Shown here: positions 25,897 to 34,148 of the stretch, piece after piece | How positions within the stretch are numbered: position 1 is the stretch's first letter | How the letters are laid out: every line of letters begins with the position of its first letter | NCBI RefSeq assembly: GCF_001458195.1 | Contig: NZ_CYPU01000007.1 | Location: 1 to 64,000, forward strand | Source of the DNA: Ruegeria atlantica | GTDB lineage: Bacteria > Pseudomonadota > Alphaproteobacteria > Rhodobacterales > Rhodobacteraceae | Direction: 5' to 3' | DNA length: 64,000 bases | Translations under genes and position numbers: made by a program | Notes under the pieces: generated by a model | Told to the model about the DNA's origin: nothing | Database searches by the model: none | Seen by the model: only the letters and a program-made list of their open reading frames with translations

Positions 25897-26817
25897 CTAT
25901 TGCTCTTGCAGCTTGCGCGCCTCGGTTTCGGCCAGCTGAATCAGCTCTTGCACGAAAGGTTTTTCTAGGTCCTCGCTGCGCACTGCCGCGTAAAGCCTGC
26001 GGGTAATGCCGCCCTTGGTCAGGGGGCGAGTGACGTAGTCGGAATTGTACTTCACTTCGCGCACAACCCAATCAGGCAGCACCGAAATACCGCGGTTCGA
26101 CGCGACCAGCAAAAGGATCACTGCAGTCAATTCAACCTGCCGGATCGCGGCCGGTTCGACCCGCGCGGGTATCAACAACTGGCTGAACACATCCAGCCGG
26201 GTGCGCTCCACCGGATAGGTAATCAGGGTCTGACCACGGAAATCCTCGGCCTCTATGAAATCCTTCTGCGCCAACGGGTGGGATGATGCCGCGACAAAGA
26301 CGGCATCATAGTCAAAAAGCTCAATGAACTTGATGCCCGGCAGGTCCTCGGGGTCGGACGAGACAACCAGATCCACCTCTTCTTTTTGCAGTGCTGGCAG
26401 GGCGTCGAATGCCAAACCTGGACGGATATCAACGTCCACATCACCCCATGATTTCCGGAAAGATTCAAGCACCGGGAATAACCATTCGAAACACGCGTGA
26501 CATTCGATCGCGATATGCATCCGCCCAGCGCGCCCATCCCGAAGCGACGAGAATTCCTGTTGTGTGGCCTGAACTTGCGGCAATATCTGTTCTGCCAAAC
26601 GCAACAGGCGCAGCCCGGCCGCAGACAGTTTCATCGGCTTGGATCGGCGCAAAAACAACTCAACTCCCGCCTGATCCTCTAACCCTTTGATTTGGTGGCT
26701 CAGCGCCGATTGGGTGATGTTCAATTGATCCGCCGCACGGGCCAAACCACCACATTCATGGATCGCCTTGATCGTACGCAGGTGGCGGAATTCGATGTGC
26801 ATTGCAGTGATACTCAT
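25897..26817 (-). CDS. metR: LysR-family regulator of methionine synthesis
   Basis: 306 residues. The N-terminal winged HTH is MHIEFRHLRTIKAIHECGG... with LNITQSALSHQIKGLE. The effector domain resembles MetR (ECHACFEWLFPVLESFRKSW, DLVVSSDPEDLPGIKFIELFDYD, ISVLPDWVVREVKY). It is divergent from metF, the classic MetR arrangement; MetR senses homocysteine and activates met genes. Two starts are possible: 26817 (MSITAM) or five residues later at MHIEF; neither has a convincing ribosome site. Confidence 0.88.
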   Translation of the reverse strand: MSITAMHIEFRHLRTIKAIHECGGLARAADQLNITQSALSHQIKGLEDQAGVELFLRRSKPMKLSAAGLRLLRLAEQILPQVQATQQEFSSLRDGRAGRMHIAIECHACFEWLFPVLESFRKSWGDVDVDIRPGLAFDALPALQKEEVDLVVSSDPEDLPGIKFIELFDYDAVFVAASSHPLAQKDFIEAEDFRGQTLITYPVERTRLDVFSQLLIPARVEPAAIRQVELTAVILLLVASNRGISVLPDWVVREVKYNSDYVTRPLTKGGITRRLYAAVRSEDLEKPFVQELIQLAETEARKLQEQ

Positions 26818-26825
26818 GTTGTTCT

Positions 26826-26847
26826 TGAATAATATGAGCTTGTCTCA
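26826..26847. promoter_or_regulatory. Candidate MetR binding region between metR and metF
   Basis: The perfect inverted repeat TGAG-CTTGT-CTCA overlaps a TGAA-N5-TGAG arrangement just upstream. Both resemble the MetR consensus TGAA-N5-TTCA in layout. The region lies about 50 bases before metF and next to metR. Confidence 0.45.
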
Positions 26848-26896
26848 CATTGCTCGAACTGGCACAAGGGCTCTGCACCAACCAAATGAGGCCGAG

Positions 26897-27763
26897 ATGA
26901 CCAAGCCAGAAATTTCATTCGAGTTCTTTCCGCCCAAGACGCTCGAAGCCTCGTTTCGTCTTTGGGACACGGTTCAGACTCTGGCCCCGTTAGAGCCGCG
27001 CTTTGTCTCGGTCACCTATGGTGCGGGTGGTACAACGCGGGAACTGACCCGCGATGCGGTGGCGACCCTGCACAAATCCTCGGGGCTGCCTGTTGCTGCG
27101 CATTTGACATGTGTTGATGCCTCGCGGCAGGAAACGCTGGAAATCGCGGATACTTTCGTGCGCGCGGGCGTTCAGGATATCGTAGCCCTGCGCGGTGATC
27201 CGCCAAGCGGTCAGGATCGATTTGAGCCGCACCCCGAAGGTTTTGCAAATTCGGTTGAACTGATCTCGGCCCTGGCTGAGACTGAGATGTTCAACATTCG
27301 GGTCGGCGCCTACCCCGACATTCACCCCGAGGCACAAAACGCCGGCACCGATATTGATTGGCTCAAAGCCAAACTGGATGCGGGCGCAGATGAGGCCCTG
27401 ACTCAGTTCTTTTTTGAGGCCGAGACGTTTTTTCGGTTCCGGGACGCCTGCGAAAAAGCAGGCATCGACAAGCTCATCGTGCCCGGCATCCTGCCGATCG
27501 AGAACTGGAAAGGTGCACGCAATTTCGCCAAACGATGCGGCACGCGCATTCCCCAATGGGTCGAACAGGCGTTTGAAAAGGCCGTGCGCGACGATCGTGA
27601 GGATTTGCTGGCCACAGCATTGTGTACCGAGCTTTGCTCGGACCTGATCGACGGGGGCGTGGACAAGCTGCATTTCTACACGCTGAACCGGCCGGAATTG
27701 ACGCGTGATGTGTGTTTTGCCCTTGGCATAACACCGAAGGCTGATCTGCAAAACGTGGCCTAA
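26897..27763 (+). CDS. metF: Methylenetetrahydrofolate reductase
   Basis: 288 residues, a TIM-barrel flavoenzyme that reduces 5,10-methylene-THF to 5-methyl-THF for methionine synthesis. Motifs are ISFEFFPPKT, VSVTYGAGGTTRE, AHLTCVDASRQE, DIVALRGDPPSG, VGAYPDIHPEA and DEALTQFFFEAETFFRFRD. The ATG at 26897 is chosen because family proteins begin with the PEISFEFFPPK segment; the longer frame runs into metR. Regulation by the adjacent MetR is expected. Confidence 0.94.
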   Translation: MTKPEISFEFFPPKTLEASFRLWDTVQTLAPLEPRFVSVTYGAGGTTRELTRDAVATLHKSSGLPVAAHLTCVDASRQETLEIADTFVRAGVQDIVALRGDPPSGQDRFEPHPEGFANSVELISALAETEMFNIRVGAYPDIHPEAQNAGTDIDWLKAKLDAGADEALTQFFFEAETFFRFRDACEKAGIDKLIVPGILPIENWKGARNFAKRCGTRIPQWVEQAFEKAVRDDREDLLATALCTELCSDLIDGGVDKLHFYTLNRPELTRDVCFALGITPKADLQNVA

Positions 27764-27810
27764 CCGGGTCGGCCCAAAAGACAGTATCCCACCGCGAGGA
27801 AAGAAATTAA

Positions 27811-27841
27811 GAACAATTGCCGCAACGCGCTGCAATTGTTC
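27811..27841. repeat. Inverted repeat downstream of metF
   Basis: GAACAATTGC and GCAATTGTTC form a perfect 10-bp inverted repeat around an 11-base spacer. No T-run follows on either strand, so it is not a standard terminator. It may be a protein-binding site for the next gene or an mRNA end-protecting hairpin. Confidence 0.6.
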
Positions 27842-27940
27842 CCGTAAGCACTTCAATTTTGCGTGAAATTTGACAAATTCAACGTCCTGCTCAAGTTGAA
27901 GGGGTGACGTTTTTTTGTTTTGTGATGAGTAAATTGGGTT

Positions 27941-28591
27941 ATGGAAACTGTTGAAAAAATCAAAGCCCGCACAGAAGCACTGCATGCTTTGGGGTTGGGT
28001 CAAAAGGCCAGTTCGGACGACATCAGAAGCGCTTGGCGGAACATTGCGTTCAATGGCCATCCAGACCAGTCCGAGGGCGACAGTTCCGGATTTACCCGCG
28101 CCAAGGATGCATATGATTTTTTGCGAAAAGAAGGACTGGCGGGGAAGGGTGTTGGGTCCAGCAAACCTCGTCGTCCGAAACTGCGCCGTCGTATTCTTAC
28201 ACTGGAAACCGCCGCCATCAACGCATGCCGAGCCCTACTGAACAAAGCGTTGCCGGACCGATCGGACGAGGTCGAAACTCCGGAGTCTGAACTGATGTGC
28301 AAATCGGACCATGTGCCCGACGCGGTCGGGTTATTTGGACGCCATGTGACATTCTTTGTCTCAACGCCGGTCTATGAAGGTGCAAACCGCGTGGCATTGC
28401 CGACGTCGGTTTTGGCAAGCTCACGCCAGACGGAAACCGAGGTGCTGAATTTCCAGTCCAACGACTCCGGCGGCGGCGAGGTTGTTGTGCCCGAAGCGAT
28501 TACTGCCCGGACGTTCCCTGGGGCCAAAAGCGTTCGCATTCGGTTCGATGCCGATCAGCAGATGCGGGACGAATTCTCGTTTGCACATTAA
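27941..28591 (+). CDS. J-domain-like protein of unknown function
   Basis: 216 residues. The N-terminal 65 residues form a J-like domain: ALGLGQKASSDDIRSAWRNI, then the HPD motif in FNGHPDQSEGDSSG and FTRAKDAYDFLRKEGL. HPD is the DnaK-activating tripeptide. There is no G/F region, zinc finger or DnaJ C-domain. Instead a basic linker (KPRRPKLRRRI) and a folded C-terminal half rich in beta strands follow. It may recruit DnaK to a special client; the function is unknown. Single gene with its own terminator. Confidence 0.75.
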   Translation: METVEKIKARTEALHALGLGQKASSDDIRSAWRNIAFNGHPDQSEGDSSGFTRAKDAYDFLRKEGLAGKGVGSSKPRRPKLRRRILTLETAAINACRALLNKALPDRSDEVETPESELMCKSDHVPDAVGLFGRHVTFFVSTPVYEGANRVALPTSVLASSRQTETEVLNFQSNDSGGGEVVVPEAITARTFPGAKSVRIRFDADQQMRDEFSFAH

Positions 28592-28595
28592 CAAA

Positions 28596-28623
28596 AAAGC
28601 CCGGCTGAAATGAGCCGGGCTTT
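28596..28623. terminator. Bidirectional terminator, J-domain and YHS genes
   Basis: The stem AAAGCCCGGCT / AGCCGGGCTTT has a six-base loop. The minus strand continues with further T residues (TTTTTTG), serving the convergent YHS gene. Confidence 0.88.
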
Positions 28624-28641
28624 GGCTTGGTGAGTGGCCAT

Positions 28642-29160
28642 TTAGTTTGAAATCGGGCCTTCCGAGGTGAATTTCGGAATCACGCTGGAGGAAGCGCCAT
28701 CGGGTTCGATCCCCGGCCAGTTGCCCTCGGCGAGGTTGATATTGCCAGGCACGTCTTCTTCCCAGAAACCGACGACGACATCGGTGATGTTCAGATAAAG
28801 CTTGTCATCGACGATGCGCCACAGGTTCGGGTTCGCAGGGACTTTACCGCCCTTCGACACACCGTATGCGCAATGTCCGTCATATTGCGGTGCGTAGAAG
28901 GCTGGGTTCTCCTGAAATTTGTCGCGGTTCTCTTCAGACGAAAATGCCCAGGTGGCACCATTGTATTCCGCGGTGATGTCTGCACGGCCGCGTACAGGTG
29001 CGGGTTGAGATTGACCAACCGCAACCTGATCTAGGCCACGATATGCGACGACATCGTAGCCGGACACGGCGAACCCGGTGCCGTCAATATACTGGTCACC
29101 AGCAAAGGCCGGAGCGGCAAGGGTCAGTGCCGCAGCTACAGTCAGGGCAAAACGTTTCAT
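28642..29160 (-). CDS. Secreted YHS-domain protein
   Basis: 172 residues with a Sec signal peptide (MKRFALTVAAALTLAAPAFAGD). The YHS-like fold is indicated by FAVSGYDVVAYRGL, YNGATWAFSSEENRDKFQEN and FYAPQYDGHCAYGVSKG. YHS domains are thought to bind metals such as copper. The ATG at 29160 begins the signal peptide; the longer frame upstream lacks support. It is probably periplasmic; role unknown. Confidence 0.8.
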   Translation of the reverse strand: MKRFALTVAAALTLAAPAFAGDQYIDGTGFAVSGYDVVAYRGLDQVAVGQSQPAPVRGRADITAEYNGATWAFSSEENRDKFQENPAFYAPQYDGHCAYGVSKGGKVPANPNLWRIVDDKLYLNITDVVVGFWEEDVPGNINLAEGNWPGIEPDGASSSVIPKFTSEGPISN

Positions 29161-29410
29161 GGTGGTAAGTCCTTTTGTCCTCGGGGTTGTTGATTTGCCC
29201 GAACTTGCGGGTCTGAACATACAATAGGCGATTCAGACCGCTTGCGAAGTCCCCCTCGCGTCGCTGTGACGTTGAATGAGAATTCGTGAGATGTCGGGTG
29301 AGGATTGTTACAAAAACGCTGCGCTCTGGGGGGTTGGACTTGGTGCTTTGCAACATTAGCTGTTCTGCTGGACGGACAATTCACCTGCACTTTGCGAAGA
29401 AAGGCAAGAA

Positions 29411-30289
29411 ATGAGCGAGCAACCGACCTATACGCCCCCAAAGGTCTGGACATGGGACAGCCAGAATGGCGGCCAATTTGCCAACATCAATCGCCCAATC
29501 GCTGGCGCCACCCACGACAAGGATCTGCCGATTGGACGGCACCCCCTGCAGCTCTATTCACTGGCCACGCCGAACGGCGTGAAAGTAACTGTGATGCTGG
29601 AGGAACTGCTGGCGCTGGGTCACGAAGGTGCCGAATACAACGCCTGGCTGGTCAATATCGGCGAAGGCGATCAGTTCAGCTCGGGCTTTGTCGGGGCCAA
29701 CCCAAATTCGAAAATCCCCGCTCTTTGGGATCGCTCGGGCGACAAGCCGACACGCGTGTTCGAAAGCGCTTCGATCCTGTTTCATTTGGCCGAAAAGTTT
29801 GACGCGTTTTTGCCCGCGTCCGGACCGGAACGTACGGAAGTCATGAACTGGGTCTTCTGGCAGATGGGCAGTGCACCCTATCTGGGCGGTGGGTTTGGCC
29901 ATTTCTACGCCTATGCGCCGGAAAAGTTCGAATACCCAATTGACCGCTTTACGATGGAGACCAAGCGCCAGCTGGACGTTCTGGATCGCGAACTGGCCGA
30001 CAAGACGTATATCGCAGGCGAGGACTACACCATCGCGGACATGGCGATCTGGCCCTGGTATGGCCAGCTGGTTCTAGGCCGACTTTACAGCGCCGCGGAA
30101 TTCCTGGACGTGGAATCCTACAAGAACGTCATGCGGTGGGCCAAGGCCATCGACGAGCGCCCTGCCGTTCAGCGGGGCCGCATGGTCAACCGCCCGTTCG
30201 GTGAACCACATACCCAGCTGCACGAACGCCACGAGGCCAGCGATTTCGAAACCCGCACCCAGGACAAACTGGAAGCAGCTGCGGAATAA
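29411..30289 (+). CDS. yghU: Glutathione-dependent disulfide-bond oxidoreductase (GST superfamily)
   Basis: 292 residues, the length of E. coli YghU and longer than ordinary GSTs because of an N-terminal extension (YTPPKVWTWDSQNGGQFANI, NRPIAGATHDKDLP). The thioredoxin fold includes LQLYSLATPNGVKVTVMLEE, NPNSKIPAL and the glutathione-binding Glu-Ser in VFESASILFHLAEK. The helical C-domain has YTIADMAIWPWYGQL. It reduces disulfides or hydroperoxides using two glutathione molecules. Single gene with terminator. Confidence 0.9.
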   Translation: MSEQPTYTPPKVWTWDSQNGGQFANINRPIAGATHDKDLPIGRHPLQLYSLATPNGVKVTVMLEELLALGHEGAEYNAWLVNIGEGDQFSSGFVGANPNSKIPALWDRSGDKPTRVFESASILFHLAEKFDAFLPASGPERTEVMNWVFWQMGSAPYLGGGFGHFYAYAPEKFEYPIDRFTMETKRQLDVLDRELADKTYIAGEDYTIADMAIWPWYGQLVLGRLYSAAEFLDVESYKNVMRWAKAIDERPAVQRGRMVNRPFGEPHTQLHERHEASDFETRTQDKLEAAAE

Positions 30290-30293
30290 TCAT

Positions 30294-30330
30294 AAAAAGC
30301 CCCGCAGATCATTCATGCGCGGGGCTTTTT
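30294..30330. terminator. Bidirectional terminator, yghU and sseB
   Basis: The stem AAAAAGCCCCGC / GCGGGGCTTTTT (12 pairs) has T-runs on both strands, between convergent genes. Confidence 0.9.
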
Positions 30331-30332
30331 TC

Positions 30333-31121
30333 CTACTTCAGAATAGGCGGTTTTTCCAGGTTTCTGCCGGGTATCGTCTGCGTGACAACGCGGACTTCTG
30401 GCTGCGGCAGATCGAACCGCAATCCAACCCGCGCCAATGAGGCAGCTGCCTGATCATGCGCACCGAAGAACCCGACATCCATTGCCCCCGCCTCAATCCC
30501 GGAAAACGTCAACGCCTCGGACGCAGCCTTGGCCAGAGCGGGCTCGGCCCCTTCGACTACACCTATGAACCCAAGCAGGTGACCGGAACCGCCGCCTTCG
30601 GATTTCGTTCCGACCAGATATGCGGCTTCAGCCAACCCAATGGCCGTGGCAAGTTTCGCGTCCAGCGCGGTCAACAAATCGTCCGGCAGACCCGCAGGGG
30701 GCAAGAACTCTGCCAACCGTTGCTGAACCTCCTCTGGCCCATGCTGCAAGGTTTCCGCTAGCCATCCCAGCGCCTCGGACGGGATCAGCATAGAGGACGG
30801 CGCAACTTCGAGGTTGAGACCCAGCCCAATCCCCTGACCCGCCAGCATGGAGGTCAACACCCGGCCCGACAACGCCACATAAGGAACAGGACGTTCGGCA
30901 AACCGCGCCAACCGGTCCTCTCGGTCAAAGGCCAGCACAAAGCGCCCATCGGCGACGTCGAACAACTCGGGTGAGATGTTTTCGCCCTTCGCCTCTTCTG
31001 TCAGCATCAGAAACAGCTCGCTGTCGGCAAGCCGTTCGAAGAACCGCAATCGCGCTGCATCATCGTTTGGGGCCGCAGTCATTGCGGCGTGGGCAGTATC
31101 CAGGGCCGTGGTTTCAGTCAT
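30333..31121 (-). CDS. SseB-family protein
   Basis: 262 residues. The N-terminal SseB domain is recognisable (FFERLADSELFLMLTEE, FVLAFDREDRLARFAE, GLGLNLEVAPSSMLIPSEAL). The C-terminal domain includes VGTKSEGGGSGHLLGFIGV and VRLRFDLPQPEVR-like sequence near the end. Cytoplasmic; the molecular role of the family is poorly defined. It overlaps the upstream glycosylase-family gene by eight bases, so the two form an operon. Confidence 0.78.
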   Translation of the reverse strand: MTETTALDTAHAAMTAAPNDDAARLRFFERLADSELFLMLTEEAKGENISPELFDVADGRFVLAFDREDRLARFAERPVPYVALSGRVLTSMLAGQGIGLGLNLEVAPSSMLIPSEALGWLAETLQHGPEEVQQRLAEFLPPAGLPDDLLTALDAKLATAIGLAEAAYLVGTKSEGGGSGHLLGFIGVVEGAEPALAKAASEALTFSGIEAGAMDVGFFGAHDQAAASLARVGLRFDLPQPEVRVVTQTIPGRNLEKPPILK

Positions 31122-31701
31122 TCAGAACCTCTTGCACCCGTGCACGCAGAACCGGCAGAAGGTCGGTCTGGAACCACGGGTTTTTCTTCATCCATGCCGT
31201 ATTCCGCCACGAGGGATGAGGCAAGGCAAAGACGCGCGGCGCATGGTCCCGCCAGTTGCGAACCGTTTCCGTCACCGAGCTGCGCACATGCAGGTGGTAT
31301 TTTTGAGCGTGCCCACCCACCAAAATAGTCAGGGGTATTTTCCCCAGCGTTTGCATGACTTTGTTGTGCCAGGTTTTGCCGCACACAGGGGGGGGCGGCA
31401 AATCCGCCTTGCGCGCATCATAACCCGGAAAACAAAAAGCCATCGGCACGATTGAAACCCGTGACCGGTCGTAGAACACGGCTTCATCCACCCCAAGCCA
31501 ATCCCGCAAGCGATCTCCGGACGGATCGGAAAACGGCCGACCCGATTCATGCACCCGTGCACCCGGAGCCTGACCGGCAACCAAAATCGGCGTTCCCGGC
31601 TGAAACCAGACCACCGGGCGCGGCTGATGGGCGGTCTCTGTCGCGGCAAATCTTTCCGCGCAAATACGGCAGGCCGAGATTTCTTTCTGTAGCGAATTCA
31701 T
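31114..31701 (-). CDS. Uracil-DNA glycosylase superfamily protein
   Basis: 195 residues. The fold motifs are ILVAGQAPGARVHESGRPFSD (glycine-rich motif 1), the YDRSRVSIVPMAFCFPG segment and the C-terminal HPSWRNT motif near residue 165, where the His is catalytic in uracil-DNA glycosylases. Two N-terminal cysteines (ACRICAERF) and Cys-rich surroundings resemble, but do not complete, the iron-sulfur site of family 4/5 enzymes. It may be a DNA repair enzyme or a divergent relative without that activity. Confidence 0.75.
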   Translation of the reverse strand: MNSLQKEISACRICAERFAATETAHQPRPVVWFQPGTPILVAGQAPGARVHESGRPFSDPSGDRLRDWLGVDEAVFYDRSRVSIVPMAFCFPGYDARKADLPPPPVCGKTWHNKVMQTLGKIPLTILVGGHAQKYHLHVRSSVTETVRNWRDHAPRVFALPHPSWRNTAWMKKNPWFQTDLLPVLRARVQEVLND

Positions 31702-31883
31702 CAGATGGCAAGGTTTCCTGCATCAAATTGGTTGACGGTCACCCTCAAAGATAGTCAACGCAATGCGTGGGTCCAACCGATGGAAAAGTCACATTACCAA
31801 CAGCACACGTGCCGGTGCATTGATCATTGCCCCCAAAACTCGACATAATATGGCCCACATAAAACGTAGGATAACAACCCGAT

Positions 31884-31900
31884 TACCGGCACATCCGGTA
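31884..31900 (+). promoter_or_regulatory. Inverted repeat in the capsule-operon leader
   Basis: TACCGG-CACAT-CCGGTA, followed by CTTTTAAAAT, lies 31 bases upstream of the first capsule gene. It could be a weak attenuator hairpin or an operator. Confidence 0.4.
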
Positions 31901-31931
31901 CTTTTAAAATAGTGCAAGCAGCAGGCCCTCA

Positions 31932-32591
31932 ATGCTTGAGTTTGAAAATGTCAGTAAGTCCTTCTGGACCGGGACACGCCGCAAGGTGATCCTGGACAGT
32001 GTCTCGTTTCGGGTTCAATTGGGCCGTTCGATTGGCATTCTTGCACCTAACGGAACCGGCAAGACCACCTTGATCAATATGATGGCCGGCCTGGAAAAGC
32101 CCGATGAAGGCGTGATTCGAAAGTCCTGCCGCGTGTCTTTTCCTATGGGTTTCACCGGAGGTGTCGCAAACAAACTGTCCGCCCTGGAAAACGCGCGCTA
32201 CGTCGCCAACATCTACGGGATGGACCCCGATTACGTCGAGGCCTACTGCAAATGGCTATGCGGATTGGGGGAGTATTTCAACCAACCTCTGGCCACTTAC
32301 TCCAGCGGTATGAAAGCGCGCTTTACATTTGCTCTGATGTTGGCGCTTGATTTTGACATGTACCTGATTGACGAAGGGATGCCGGCGTCGACGGATGTGG
32401 AATTCAACAGGAAGGCCGGCGACATCCTTCGGGAAAAACTACGCACGACTACAATGGTGATCGTGTCGCACAGCCCCTCCGTTCTGGAGAAATTTGCGCA
32501 AGAGGCTGCCGTTTTGATGGATGGCCAGCTTTACATGTTCGACACCTTGGAAGAGGCAAAGCAGCTATATGACTACCAAACCCAAGGTTAG
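31932..32591 (+). CDS. Capsule polysaccharide export ABC ATPase (KpsT/CtrD-like)
   Basis: 219 residues. Walker A is GILAPNGTGKTTLINMMAG, the signature region is LATYSSGMKARFTFALML (typical for polysaccharide exporters, where SSGM replaces LSGGQ), Walker B is DFDMYLIDEGMPASTD, and the switch His lies in VIVSHSPSVLEKF. In KpsT systems this protein drives export of group 2 capsule through a KpsM permease. No KpsM gene is adjacent or elsewhere in the window. The 3' end overlaps the next gene by 23 bases. Confidence 0.9.
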   Translation: MLEFENVSKSFWTGTRRKVILDSVSFRVQLGRSIGILAPNGTGKTTLINMMAGLEKPDEGVIRKSCRVSFPMGFTGGVANKLSALENARYVANIYGMDPDYVEAYCKWLCGLGEYFNQPLATYSSGMKARFTFALMLALDFDMYLIDEGMPASTDVEFNRKAGDILREKLRTTTMVIVSHSPSVLEKFAQEAAVLMDGQLYMFDTLEEAKQLYDYQTQG

Positions 32592-34143
32592 CATCTACAA
32601 TTGGCGCCGCAACCGCCGCAACGCGGGAACGGAAGAAGACCGCGCTGATGCCATTTCACGCATTCGCAACGCGACCCAGCCACCCACTGCGGCCAATGAC
32701 TCGGTGTCCAATACCGAGATTGACGCCATCAAACGCGAGGGACTGACCGGACGCCAATTGCGGTTGGCACGCAGACTGGCGCAAAAGAACGGCCTAGAGG
32801 CGACCTCGGACTATGATGCGGTGCGTTTGCTGCGCCAAAAGGGCATCGATCCGTTTCATCGCGCCAATTTGCTGGGGATGGCCGGTGAAACGGCACAGAC
32901 CGAGGATCAAGCCAAGGACAAGGTCACGATTCATTTGCCGCAAACGGTCAGTGAAGGTGGAAAGACCCTGCCCGGGCCCGAGATGTCCCCTACGCAACGG
33001 CGCGAGTTTGAAATTGGCGAAATACAGAAAGACATCGCCCGCCGCCGCCGTCGCAAACTGCTTGCCCTGTTTGCCCGCCTTGCGGTTTTCGTCTTCCTGC
33101 CCACCTTTATTGTCGGGTTCTATTTCTACCGCGTGGCGACACCCATGTATGCCAGCGACTCGGCCTTCTCGATCCTTCAGGCGGACGGCGGCGGGGCATC
33201 GTTTGGCGGGTTTTTGGCGGGTACACAATACGCCACCGCGCAGGATTCTGTCGCCACACAGGAATTTCTGGAGTCCAAGGATGCCTTGCTGAGGCTTGAG
33301 CATGACATGGGTTTTGAAGAAATTTTCAAGCAGGAGTGGATCGATCCTATTCAACGGCTTTCGCCGGACGCCACGCTGGAAGAGGCTTACAAGCTCTTCC
33401 GACGTATGATCACCATCGGATACGACCCGAGCGACGGCATAATCCGGATGGAAGTCGCAGCCCCTGATCCGCAGATTTCGGTGGCCATCTCTGACCGTCT
33501 TCTGTCCTACGCCGAAGAAACCATAAACGGGCTTTCAGAACTCAAGCGTGAAGACCAGATGCGCGATGCGCTGGATGGTTTTGAAATGGCCCAGCAGGAA
33601 CGCAGAAAAGCGCAGGAAGATCTGATCGAACTTCAGATTCAAGGCGCGTTGCTGGACCCTCAGAACGTCATCGCCAGCTTGCGTGGCCGCATAGACGCCA
33701 TGGAAACGCAGATTCAGGACAAAGAACTACAATTGGCCGCATTGCTGGACAATCGTCGACCGAACCAGGCCAAGGTGGATGGTGCCCGTGCGGACATCGC
33801 GCGATTTGAGGCTGTGTTGGCAGAACTCAACGCGGAAATGCTGGATGTGTCAGCAGGCGAAAACTCGCTTGCCCGGCTCAGTGTACGAATTCAAATGGCG
33901 CAGGCCGATCTTGTTGCCAGGGATATGATACTGCAGACGGCTATGCAGCAAATGGAAACCACACGGACTGAAGCAAACCGCAAAGTGCGCTATCTGACAG
34001 TGTCCGTGAGGCCGGTGCCCAGTCAGGAACCCACCTATCCGCGCAAGTTCGAAAATACGATTTTGGCTTTTCTGTTGTTTGCTGGTATCTACCTGTTGAT
34101 CTCGCTTACCGCGTCGGTCCTTCGTGAACAGGTATCCTCGTAA
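32569..34143 (+). CDS. Capsule export inner-membrane protein (KpsE/Wzz-like)
   Basis: 524 residues. The first 160 residues are cytoplasmic and charged, not part of KpsE proper. A first membrane helix follows (LFARLAVFVFLPTFIVGFYF, about 168-187), then a large periplasmic part with long coiled coils (about 330-470), the PxxP-type segment VRPVPSQEPTYPRKFE and a second membrane helix (ILAFLLFAGIYLLISL). This is the polysaccharide co-polymerase layout, linking the ABC exporter to the outer-membrane channel. The ATG at 32569 overlaps the ATPase gene. Confidence 0.85.
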   Translation: MTTKPKVSIYNWRRNRRNAGTEEDRADAISRIRNATQPPTAANDSVSNTEIDAIKREGLTGRQLRLARRLAQKNGLEATSDYDAVRLLRQKGIDPFHRANLLGMAGETAQTEDQAKDKVTIHLPQTVSEGGKTLPGPEMSPTQRREFEIGEIQKDIARRRRRKLLALFARLAVFVFLPTFIVGFYFYRVATPMYASDSAFSILQADGGGASFGGFLAGTQYATAQDSVATQEFLESKDALLRLEHDMGFEEIFKQEWIDPIQRLSPDATLEEAYKLFRRMITIGYDPSDGIIRMEVAAPDPQISVAISDRLLSYAEETINGLSELKREDQMRDALDGFEMAQQERRKAQEDLIELQIQGALLDPQNVIASLRGRIDAMETQIQDKELQLAALLDNRRPNQAKVDGARADIARFEAVLAELNAEMLDVSAGENSLARLSVRIQMAQADLVARDMILQTAMQQMETTRTEANRKVRYLTVSVRPVPSQEPTYPRKFENTILAFLLFAGIYLLISLTASVLREQVSS

Positions 34144-34148
34144 GACAC

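Noticed and set aside
26818-26896. SAM riboswitch upstream of metF
   Set aside because: The spacer is only 79 bases and shares no recognisable SAM-I or SAM-II core; MetR control is sufficient.
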